DNA of 64,000 bases from Lethocerus indicus (taxonomy: Eukaryota; Arthropoda; Insecta; Hemiptera; Belostomatidae), in contig JACDQD010000011.1 of NCBI GenBank assembly GCA_019843655.1, positions 14,488,604 through 14,552,603 on the forward strand. Reading direction: 5' to 3'. The number at the start of each line of letters is the position of its first letter. Positions within the stretch are counted from its first letter, which is position 1. The notes below the pieces were generated by a model that saw only the letters and a program-made list of their open reading frames with translations, was not told the DNA's origin and made no database searches. The position numbers and the translations under genes are program-made. Positions 35,071-45,617 of this stretch are shown here, one piece after another.

Positions 35071-36445
35071 TATGTTAAACAAATTCTTACAGCTTTAACA
35101 ATTGTTTTATGCAGCATTGCCGCAACATGAAACGACGGACGAAACGCGGTTCGAAATTAATTGGCGGGGGGTGGAGGATTAATTTCCGGTCGGGCTGTTT
35201 CGTATAGGCCGAAATTCCGGCTTGAGTCTGTCCTCTTATTTAATTCAATTTTCGGTGTCTCCGAGGTGGCAATTGTCACCGGGGCTGGAGGCGGCACAAT
35301 GAGGGGGGGGGGCAGGTGGGCACCACCGCCGGGGTAATGGAAAGTGCGGTGGCCGCGAATAAAGCCGGGCCGGCCCCCATCGCGGCTATCGGTGCGGCGG
35401 CGGCGTCGCCCATTGTCCGAAGGGACGCCGATGAAACGCTCCATTAGAGACGGACCGTCCATTGTGTGGCCGCTCCCGGCCATTGTCGGCCGTCCCTGTT
35501 GATCGGAACAACCTCCCCCCGCACCCTCTACGGGTTAAACGTTCCGCAGAGAGGCTCCGGGTGGCCCGAAACAACATATCGCCCGTGTAAAAATTACTGC
35601 TAATCTGCCGTATCCCCCCCTGAACCATCATCATCGACCGATAGCAGCCGATAATGGTACCGCCGAGGAATAGACTATCGATTTAAGGGATGTTCATCCA
35701 TTTCGTGACCAGAATTTGTATTACCACTAAATTGCGGCGAGATCGCGTAACACCGTAACCACGGTTAGCAAGAGTCCACCGCGCTCGGTGAAACCGCCCC
35801 AGCGAGCTCCACAGCTGAAAGGGATTTCGCCCCGTAAGCTAATGATAATAATAATACGTACCGACCCGAAAACCCGACCTGCACACTTATTAAGTAAATG
35901 ACGAAGTCTGCAAGACCAAACAATACTACGGTCAATCAGCAAATAGTATGTCATTGTCAAGAGTACGGCAGATATGAAATTACTATGCCACATGGGGTAC
36001 GACCAAACATTGTTTCTAATCAGTATATAATACCAATTCATTTTAATGCATCTTAATAAGCGCGAACCACCCAATAATCCTAAATGGCATATGCCGTTTT
36101 ACCAGATGCCTGATATTCCCAAATCCGGCCCACCAGCACAAAAATTGTTAACATTCGTGTATGTTTGCACTCGATACAGTCTGGCGATTGGTTCTTGAAA
36201 GTGAATTACACAACTAAAATAACTATGTTCTTAGTATTTTCTTGTTAATTAAATGGATAACGGCAAGAATTCTCGGTCTTTTCTATCTATCCCTTCTTAT
36301 AATTTATTACCCTCGGATACTCGTGGAAGTTTGTATGTCGTGAACTGCGGTCGCAGTCTGGGCGTCCAGTGAGGCGCTGTCCCTCCGTCCCAGTTCTCGC
36401 CCAATTTGATCAACTGCGGCAATAAATTTTCACCCGGTATCCCCG

Positions 36446-36478
36446 TAGAGAGAGAGAGGGAGAGGGAGAGAGAGAGAG
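36446..36478. repeat. (GA)n microsatellite
   Basis: Imperfect GA/GGGA repeat. Confidence 0.85.
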
Positions 36479-37851
36479 CGTGATGGGAAGGGGAAGGGCG
36501 AAAGGGAGAGATGGAGAACTCTGGAACTCAGAAATTAATAACGTTTTGCTTGGAAACTTGTAAACGTTCGAATTTAATTGTAAGAAGATTTATTCGAGCG
36601 TCGGGCCAGATATCAATTATTACTTCGGTGTTTTGACCTACGCCCCCCTCGGTGTAGAGACCCCCATCCACTGTTATATACAGTTCGCAGTCTCAAATTC
36701 ACCCCTAACGAGCAATAACTCAAGAAGAAAAAACCGGCCTTCGTATTTTTGGGGGAAAAAATACTAGTCTTTTTCGATTGCCGAGGAAACATTCTTCCGG
36801 TTTGAGGTTTTTTCTAATTGAAAAAATGACTGGAGGCCATATTTTATATTCTGTCGTAGCACCTCGCGTAGTCAAATTGCCAGCACGTTTGGAATTTTAA
36901 ACGGAATTAATAAAACTATCGGAAGGACTGTAATCTGGCGACTAATTCGAAAACACGGATTCGTTTTATGCAGCTATAATGAATGAAGCTCTACGCCTTT
37001 ATCTTGAAATGTATATATTCTGTAATATTCATACGCTATTGTTACTGTCAATATAACTTAAAGTACCTTTGATTATTATAAGATTTTTTAATTCGGACGG
37101 ACTTCGAAGGAATATTAAGGTTCTTCATTACCCTTTCGTCAGGATCTTAGTAAACACGAACTATTATATTTTGTATATATTGTCGTAAAAAACTTCATTA
37201 GTAAATGAACACCTCTAAGGTGATATACATGAGGGTTTCTTAGATAAATTTAAGTATATATTAACAGGTTGTTTCCTCCTACTTTTCAAACGATTATAAA
37301 TATGTTACCGTCGATTATCCTTTGATGCAACTCATCGCCGGGGAGCTTAAGCTCCCGTGGCTGGCACGTGGGGACATTTTCTCCTATGAGGTTCTTGCAG
37401 TGAGATGGAAAAACTCTTCCCCGCGAACTTTTCTAGCGCCAAGTTGTTGAGAAACTCATCCGGGACGAGATTTTCGACAGGCCCTTCCGAACATTTGGGC
37501 GGCATTAATTGTAGCCGAAATCCCTTGAGAGGGGGGGGGCTGTTAAAAATTTAACGTCTCAGCTCGGGCAGTGTGTCGGAGGCCTGCGTCCGAGGGCTGT
37601 GGTCATTGTTGAGAAACCCACTTCACTCCACATTGTTCCCGTCGGCCCATTGTTAACGTCGAAACGTTTAATTAATCTTGGGGGCGGTCGAGCCCCCCCC
37701 GCCCCCACTACACCGCCCCCGCCATCACGCCACTATGTTCAGCAAACTGTGTGAATGGAAATATATTATATAACTTGTCCGGGTTGTTGTTGGATGGGAG
37801 GGAGGGTAGAGGAACAATACCGTTTAAATATCTAATTTCGCTGGGACGGCG

Positions 37852-37898
37852 GTCTCTCTCTCTCTCACTCTCCCCCCCCCTCTCTCTCTCTCTCTCTC
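37852..37898. repeat. (CT)n microsatellite with internal poly-C
   Basis: CT repeats on both sides of a C9-C10 run. Confidence 0.9.
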
Positions 37899-40753
37899 GT
37901 GAGAGTTAACTTGTTCGGAAGGACGGAATTTTCTAGACCCTTTTAACGCTTAATTTTAATTGGAAATTAATTTCCAAACCTTCACGAAGTCAGACCGGCA
38001 TTGGGGGGAAGTTCAAGAAGGAGTAAATTTGCCATTTGATAAATTTGGTATAATGTTTTAAAATTTAAATTATTTTCCGAATCGTTTCGAGGCACCGGAA
38101 ACTAATTCATATGTCACCCTTTCGAACCGGTTCTCAGAGTGAATTCTATAATACTATGTCGAATTTACAATTTATCGAATAATAAATTTCGCCCCGTTAC
38201 ATTTCCATATAGCTATGTTAACCGGGCTTTAGCCAGACTTAAGGCCAGAGTGGAAACCTCTACTGATACTCAAATATCAATCAAAGAATTATAACACGAA
38301 AAAAATTACATTACAGGCCAATAATCGCATAAATCAACACCCATGCACAATGCATGATAATTACATTTTTCTTAATCTCCTAAATTGCCGCCTCAATTAG
38401 TCTTTAATAACGTTTCAGCTTTTGTTTTCCCATTTTTTTCCCCAGTTTCCGCAATGTTCATAATCGCATCAGAAGGTTCACATACTATATAACGTAAGAG
38501 ATTCCATTGTTTCTAAACGCGTGGTGTACAATTCTTCCGACGAATCTGGGCCATTAGTCATCGCTAACGAACCGGGTGAACTTTGAAGTGACGGCCGAAT
38601 CGGACTCATTCAACGGTCTATTACAATTTGCGATTCCTCCGGGCAGCAATTCAAGACCAATTAGGCGGGCGGACGACATCTTATAAATTTACACTTCCCT
38701 GTGAGAAACATCCAGGCAATTTTCACCAGTGTCATGCAGGAGTACACATGAAGAATGTGAACTGTTTTTCCCAGCGAGTTAGTGGAAACGTAATCTCTAC
38801 GGGGATAGCGAAGCTCTAATGTGAATCCGGGCTAATTTGTTCAGTTACCGGATAGTTGTATATTCCATTGTTACAGTGTTGAGAAAAGGCCTTTCGTTTG
38901 TATTTCATTCGAACCGTATATTTCCAGGAAGCTGTATTATATTAATATTTCAGGCATATAAGAGGAAGCATCTAAATTTCGTGTTAACTCCAACGTAAAT
39001 GCTTGATATAATTGTTAACAAATTCATTTTGGAGTATGGGAAAATTTAAACCGCTTTATCAAATCTGTTTTATTCCTATTTGTTGGTATGTAATTGGTTT
39101 TAATGTAGAGGAATACTGTTCCCGGGAGAACTGTAGTTTAGGGGCACTCGTCAAAAAATTCAACCTTTCGTCTCTCTCGAGCTAAAATCCTTATCTTGTT
39201 ACATACACATGTGTTCCTCATGACATTCCCCCGTAATCAAAGCCGTACCCTTTGCCCTATCTCCGCCTTTCCTCAGCGTCCGACGCAATTTCCGAAGCCC
39301 TCGGCCACGTCCCCGTGCAATTACCCGGGCGAATTACTATTAGCAATTGCGCCCAGCCAACTCGGGGGTAAATTCATAATTAATTCAATCTATTACCCCC
39401 CGGGTGTGGGCCAGTGGAAAGGGGCGGACCCGCTGAATAGATGGCATAATGGAGAATGATTAAGCGACAATATAACAGGAAACATTGTCCCCCCGGGTCC
39501 GCCGGGTACATAACCTCACAAATATTTAATACCTCTACCGCCGGTGTAGATGAAAATTTCAGACTGGTTAATATTTACAAGAAATGAATAGGTCTTCTTA
39601 CTAAAAACTGAACTACATGCTCGATGTCAACATATACTCTGAGTTCAACATATTTGAACATTCGAGTATGTTAATTTATTTAGATTATTATATTAAAAAC
39701 ATCGTATTATATGGGTCGAATTATATTGCATTGGTTCATTAACATCATATTAACATATATTTCGTTACAGTAACAGAGCGGTGACAGTTAAGAAAGGGCC
39801 GGTCTTGGACCAAAAGACCGGAAGTTAGCGACGAATATCAGTCGAAACGTTAATCGAAAAAGCGACGTCACGAAGTTTTAATATCCATCCGAAGATTGCG
39901 TTGAAAAATAAAACTGTTGTGAAAAGCAGAACGTTCGAGCTTTCCTTGTTTATGGGCGGGGGGGGACCTCCTTTCGCATATGCCGGAAACAGAACCAAAG
40001 CCCTGGCTTTAACAACTCGACAAGTCGTTGTACGAATCAACCACATGGCGCCCCAAACGTACAGGATTCAACAATGCACCAACAATGAACTCTTTCTGAA
40101 ACCTTTTTATTATTATTATATATATAGATATATACGCACAGCCTGTATTTCTTTATTCTGAACGGTGTGGAGGCCGACATCTGTTGCACTCCTAATTACC
40201 GATCCTTAGCAGTTCGGGCCGAGTCACGCAGGCCGCAGACCTCCTTCTGTGTACAAACCAATTCTCGAACGCCTTTATTTCCTCATCCTTTTTTTCAGTT
40301 CAACCGTTTGCCTTGTATTTCACAAACAATATTATTTTCCAGATCGAGCCAGAATTACATCAAAGTACGTTGTCGTTTCATATGTGATCAACATCCTCGC
40401 TTCAATTGGCCGAATCCAATTTTTTTCTAATCCCTACAGTTGCTATGGCTATATAATAATTTGAGATAAACCAAGATCATTATTTTATAAATAAAGTAAC
40501 TAAGCTACTGGGTTATAACAACACTCGCGGGTAATTGCGTTGTGGTTAGTCAAGATGAAATAAAGGAAGATTGGACAATACGAATTAACAAGTGAAGGAC
40601 ATCATCATAATTATTCCATTAAATACTTTTCCTGAAGACAGGAGTATACTTTTATTAGTATTATTTCTATCCCTACAGTATACAGCGCTATCTCTATTTC
40701 ACGGGAATTAATAATCAGACAATTCAATTGAAATACGACCTCGTCAGTTGCTC

Positions 40754-40880
40754 CAACCATTAACCTATTCAACCATTAAGCCATTCAATTTTGCAGTATT
40801 CGTAACGCAATATTTGTAACAATAGTATTTGTTTCGCAGGATTTATTATATAATACAGTATTTGTAATATAATACTAGGT
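40754..40880. repeat. cryptic tandem repeats
   Basis: Two adjacent 16-base units (CAACCATTAACCTATT and CAACCATTAAGCCATT, starting 40754 and 40770) are followed by several copies of an AGTATTTGTA-type motif up to about 40880. Confidence 0.55.
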
Positions 40881-41230
40881 TGTTCTAATTGGATAGTAAA
40901 AAACAGAGGTTTGACCGGGAACGTATCGTCACAATAAAGGCTTGTGCGATATAAATTAATATAAAAGGTGTATTTTTAAACAATACAATTATATATTACT
41001 TGACCTAATGCTTTAAAGATCAGTCGAAAGCTGGACGTGCCTTTGTTTGTATATTCCGCCGAAATTCTGTCCGACGGAATGCCCGGAGAAAAAAATGTCC
41101 GCCCCCTTCATAATTTATGATAATTCGATTCAAATATTAGTCAAAACAATTTCCCATTAGCATAGATCCGGCCGTAAATCATCGTCCGGGGACGTATTTA
41201 CGCATTTCGTTTCTGAGAGGGGAACCAGAG

Positions 41231-41268
41231 AAGAGAGAGAGAGAGAGAGAGAAAAAATATATATATAC
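41231..41268. repeat. (GA)n then (AT)n microsatellite
   Basis: GA repeat of about 22 bases, A6, then an AT repeat of about 12 bases. Confidence 0.9.
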
Positions 41269-44082
41269 ATGCTTTATACAAAACGGAGACGGGTCCGATG
41301 TTTCCTATAAAACTACCGGCCGCCGCCGCCACCGCCCGGTCTACATAATTTAAACGGTTTTACAACCGAGTCCAATATGTCCTGTGACAAATTTAAATAA
41401 CAATATAATTGGAATTCCGAGGGCAGTCGGTCCGCTCCTCCATTATCCAAGATGCCGGTCAGTTTTATATCGAAGCCCCAACGTAGGCGTGCGCACTCCG
41501 TTTTTCATTTTTTTTCATAATATTTAATTTATCTTTCCTCCAAAGAGCACACGCCGTAAGTCCGTGATTTGAATTGAGTCGAACTGATAAAATATGAATA
41601 TCGAATATGTGATATGTTGTGTCCATTTTTGGCCGAAGAAAACAGTGGTATATCTGTAGAATGTCTTTTATTTCATATGAACTCTTATTTATACAATTCC
41701 AACTCGGTATGGCCACAAACAAGGGACGAAACTAGCACAAATAACGTTACGGAAGGGAAATTTGATAATTAATTCGAACGGAGAATATATTTACAGTGAA
41801 ATTGAATTACGGTATATCAGAGGAATATAATTAGGACAGATATGTATAGCCTGAGCTACCAGCGGACTCATTCTCCCCTTCCTCCATCGGCAAGTACCAT
41901 TCCAGGAACATTCCTCGGGGTCCACACGTCGACCTATATTTTATCCCGGGGCGGGAACCGTGGAATCCCACGACATCCCCGATATGTCCCATCTTTATAA
42001 CTGGGAAGGCGCACACGCCCAGTGCAATCCCATATGTGCCCGGTTTTCCTCCGCGTGTACGGCTCCGACCGGGATAAAAATGAGTTCCCTTTCCAGGAAT
42101 ATACACGAACGAATTTTCCCGTTTTTACGATCATTACTCAAACTCGCGTCCCGTATCATGCCGGTACAACATTCGGGAGTGTAAGTCTCGAACTGTCAGA
42201 CATTTTTAAATAAGAACTCTCCTTTCCGGGGCCCCGAGTTGTATTGCTTTAGATTCTATTTCCGGTCTCCCGGCTGGTATCTAATAACCTAAGAGCGCGA
42301 TGCGGGATCAAAAAGGTAGGAATCTAAGTATGACATTTAATCTTGAGCAGGAAATTCTGCCAACAAACTGTCATTATAGCACTGGGTTCTGAATTACGAA
42401 TACTGAACATCAATACAGGGCGTATTCATTAAATATTTATTACAATCCAGAAGCAAATTAAACCAATACTAATTAAAAATTAAATTTTAGCTTAAATTAG
42501 TTCAAGAGGGGTCCATTTATTTGCTATTTTGATAATCCCCTATAATTTTGACCAACAGGATGCACCGTTGGTAACAGAAGAGTTGTATGGAAGATAGCCT
42601 TAAGAGATAATAGGTAGACAGAAAAAGAGCGATTTCCAGGAGAAAAAGTCGGTAGGACTCAACAGCGGTTAATCTGATTTTTTGAAACTGGTTTCGGTAA
42701 TTTATAGTATAGTTAAATGACAAAGACTGTCCATAAATATTGTCGACAGCAGGTTTCAAAATCTCTCCCGAATGACTTTGGAAGTACTAATTAGTTTTTC
42801 GGCGCAAATGGACTCTGTCAACGGTGTATTTTAATTTTATTAGCGGGTTTTATTAGTCCTCCTCCTACTACTGATGTAGCAAACCGAAGGTCACCGAACG
42901 TTAGCCTCCGCCCTCGGAAGGCGGGTGTCCCGCCGAAACAGGTCATGTTCTGTCATTTAACGGCCGTTAGCGCGGGCCCGCGGGTCACGTTTATTAGTGA
43001 ATTACTCTTCGGGAAATGGCCGTCGCTGGGTCTCCGTGATCCACATTAGTGACTCGGCGCTTCTCCCCTTTTATAATCTTCATTACGACGAAACCCCCCG
43101 CCCCCTAACCACCGACAACCGGCCTAATGAAATAGCCATCAGAATCCGAAGCATTTTATCTGGGCGTAACGCCGCAGGAGATTCCTATCTCTCGGGGAGT
43201 CTCGGGTAGAGGTTTTTACGGTGACGGACTCGACGTGGGACGTTTTCGCGGCATAAAAATTCCAATTAAATAGGAAAAAAACTAAAGAGGGGAAGCTCCT
43301 CTTAACTTTAAACAAGGGGAAGATGAGGTGTATTGACGGACCCTTTTTCTGTTTACCTGGACGGAGTTGTAACGAAATCATTAGACGAACGTTTATCATT
43401 CTTTTGGTTTTCTTATCTAGGTCTGTTTTCCACCCTAGTTGTCACTGGAAAAATTCCTACAGATGCTCCTACAGATTCACTTTAGAATGACGCACACTCT
43501 AGCGTGATTGACAATTTATATGATTTGACATGTTTATTTATCAATTTCATGGAATAAATTTAAGTACGAATCTAAAATTACTGATACCGGAAAATATTAG
43601 CACGCCCTATTTTCTTCCAACTTTCTCAAACTCGAACATTCCCAGCCTTTAGTCAGCTTAATACCGGCGGTGAAACTCGGTGGTCTCGATTTGAATAGCA
43701 TACTGTAACCGTACGAAATGCGTTTGGAGGTGGGACTAAATACCGTAGGAATGATTGTCGGAACTATTCTCCCCCGGTTTCTATGGAGAAAGCGGACGAT
43801 CTCCGTTGGGTGGCGTTCGTGTATTTTCCGATGCAAGCCGACGACAACTGAGAGGGAGCCCCATAGGTGGACCGCAGTAGCTTTTCATCGGCTATTCTAC
43901 TGCGGGCTTTCTCTCCTCGGAGCGATTCGGCGCGCTCCGATCCCGCCTCGCCGTCGTCACACATTTGTCGAATTCGTCCCGCCGCTCGTCACCCGCCCAA
44001 CTGTCCTTGGCACGAATCAACCACGGACTGAGATAGTCCCAGTTTTGATTGGCTAATTCAAGGCGGACTTAATATAGCTTAC

Positions 44083-44181
44083 CGGCGGCGTCACAACTTC
44101 GGAGCTATTGTAGTCGCCGAACAACAGTTCGTGTCTGTCCCGGTACAAGGTCTGATATTGTAGGCACTCGACCGATAGACA
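44083..44181 (-). CDS. candidate 99-nt internal exon, unknown product
   Basis: On the minus strand a pyrimidine-rich acceptor (ACTCTGATCTCCCAG) precedes exactly 33 codons that end at CCGCCG|GTAAGC, phase 0 on both sides. The other two frames contain stops. The peptide starts CLSVECLQYQTLYRDRHELL and ends FGDYNSSEVVTPP. Third-position GC is about 70 percent (23 of 33) against about 45 percent at positions one and two, a coding-like bias. If read through the donor, the frame continues ten codons (VSYIKSALN, then stop), so a terminal exon is also possible. Family A copy A5 starts 59 bases upstream, in the presumed intron. I do not recognise the peptide. Confidence 0.3.
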
Positions 44182-44239
44182 CTGGGAGATCAGAGTAATC
44201 CGCGCTATTTAATTCAATGAACAACTATATTATACCGTA

Positions 44240-44559
44240 GCTGGTTTGCTCGTTTCGGCTGCTCGCCATAGCGGTGTTAGTCATTTTTGGCACTTTGGAT
44301 GTTTTTTGGGTATCCTCACTGCAGTGTCACTGTCAATTGTACTGTGGTGGTTGTCTGTCGTGTGTAAATATGTGTATATACAGTCGATTGACAATATAAT
44401 AATAAATTAATTCCGTTGTCGTATAATTTTTTCAAATTGTTCAACCAAGGTAATAATAACTCGCTGAATTTGTCTTTTGCTAGACCGGTTTCTATTATTC
44501 ACCATTTTAAGTACCTACAGTAAAAGGGCAAAAAACCGGGCTATGATGCACCAAACAGG
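44240..44559 (-). mobile_element. family A copy (A5), diverged and interrupted
   Basis: 44240-44345 (GCTGGTTTGCTCG, CGGCTGCTCGCCAT, TTTTTGGCACTTTGGATG, CCTCACTGCAGTGTCACTG) matches the A interior in the orientation seen in A4, reversed relative to A1. A second patch at 44472-44492 (TCTTTTGCTAGACCGGTTTC) matches the arm. CACCAAACAGG at about 44549-44559 resembles the tail end. The pieces in between are not recognisably family A, so the copy is old or has been rearranged. Confidence 0.55.
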
Positions 44560-44959
44560 TATACGAAATTAATTTACATACTTATAGATTTTTTTTATTT
44601 AGCGGTACGGTCGTTTGGAGATCTTCCGAAACCGGTCCCTCGAACAATCGATACAAGCAAGAATGGATACCGTAAGTCACAATGTCTCACCGTTGTATTC
44701 TTTATGTTCCACATTAAACGAAACAGGTCCCCCGTGGACGCCCGAGCATGGGATCCACATTAGGGGGACCGTGTCGAAACGGGCTCTCAAGTGAAAGTCT
44801 TAAATTTCATGAATCCTTTCGGGAATTCGGCCGATGGAGGAGGGTAGGGGGCGGGGGTAAGACAATTAACTCGGACGAAAACCCGCTGTAAAAAATCCCC
44901 ACGGATTTCTGGCCCTGATTGTACTCATTATGGCGGGGGGAAAAGGTTCGATGGTCCGT
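44560..44959. other. non-coding spacer
   Basis: Nothing recognised. The last 250 bases are GC-rich and lead into the first copy of the duplicated 45-bp motif. Confidence 0.5.
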
Positions 44960-45007
44960 GTTTTGGCGGCCGGGGTCATTAATTGACGAAAGGTGTTAAC
45001 AAGTCCC
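44960..45007 (+). promoter_or_regulatory. duplicated 45-bp motif, copy 1
   Basis: The motif reads GGCGGCCGG, GGT, CATTAATTGAC, GAAA, GGTGTTAACAAGTCCC. About 40 of 48 positions match copy 2 at 45573-45617 on the same strand. ATTAATTGA is a typical homeodomain core, and AGGTGTTAA resembles a T-box half-site. A duplicated regulatory element is a reasonable inference; no function can be shown from sequence alone. Confidence 0.45.
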
Positions 45008-45572
45008 GCCGAGAGAAGCCCCACTAACAAACCTTCGGCTCTCTAGCCAAGTCTTCGCCGCTACCCTTTTCGAATTCTATAAAATAGCCGGTAAATAAGG
45101 TATACCGAGTACTGAACTAGGATTCGAAATCGGCCGGGTGAAACTGATTGAAAACTCTAATTAAAGTTAAATAGAATTCCTAACAGACATTCTAAGGTAT
45201 AGAGTTAATATTTTCAAAACATAACTGTTATGAACTTGGTTGTTCGTACGAAATTAATTTCCCATAAGTAGGTATGTTTGGCAGAGCATAAAATGTTAGT
45301 AGGAACATCAGATTACCTTTCTATTAATTCAATTTCCCAGGCGTGCTGAATTGCGATTCAAAGAGCAGACAGAATATCAAACGACTGATGACATTCCGAA
45401 CACTCAGACGTCAACATAAATATCTGGGACGGGGGCCGAAATCGAATTTCAAGACAATTAAGTAAGCCGAAAAAAGGAGCGCTACAAACGTATACAGACA
45501 AAAAATACTATTCTTTAGTCTTCTCGGTCGGGAATCATTATCCCTTGTTGGGAAGTCCCGATTCTCGGGCGT
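45008..45572. other. spacer between the two motif copies
   Basis: 565 bases, AT-richer than the flanks. I see no duplicated sequence here and no gene. A CATTAT sits about 29-35 bases before each motif copy. Confidence 0.5.
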
Positions 45573-45617
45573 GTTTGGCGGCCGGCCATTAATTGACAAA
45601 CGGTGTTAACAAGTCCC
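45573..45617 (+). promoter_or_regulatory. duplicated 45-bp motif, copy 2
   Basis: The motif reads GGCGGCCGG, C, CATTAATTGAC, AAAC, GGTGTTAACAAGTCCC, with the same block order as copy 1. Similarity stops sharply after AAGTCCC and is weak before GTTTGGCGG, so it is a short duplication or two conserved sites, not a long segmental duplication. Confidence 0.45.

Larger units (their letters stand above)
35071..44082. other. non-coding stretch
   Basis: GC-rich islands at about 35.16-35.65, 37.3-37.75, 39.2-39.5 and 41.3-41.45 kb. It holds a GA tract (36446-36478), a CT tract (37852-37898), a GA/AT tract (41231-41268), G/C runs at 35303-35312, 37531-37539 and 37693-37700, and cryptic tandem repeats at 40754-40880. 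A possible splice-bounded frame at 37309-37393 (minus) was judged too weak. No gene recognised. Confidence 0.45.

Noticed and set aside
37309..37393. Minus-strand segment reading NLIGENVPTCQPRELKL and onward, ending GACG|GTAACA
   Set aside because: The acceptor ends in AAG and the donor is a weak match. The only attraction is that its phase would link two other candidates, which is not independent evidence.
38628..38819. Short frame with cysteines resembling a chitin-binding (peritrophin-A) pattern around FHQCHAG
   Set aside because: The expected first cysteine before the aromatic residue and the later cysteines are missing, and there are no splice sites at sensible positions.
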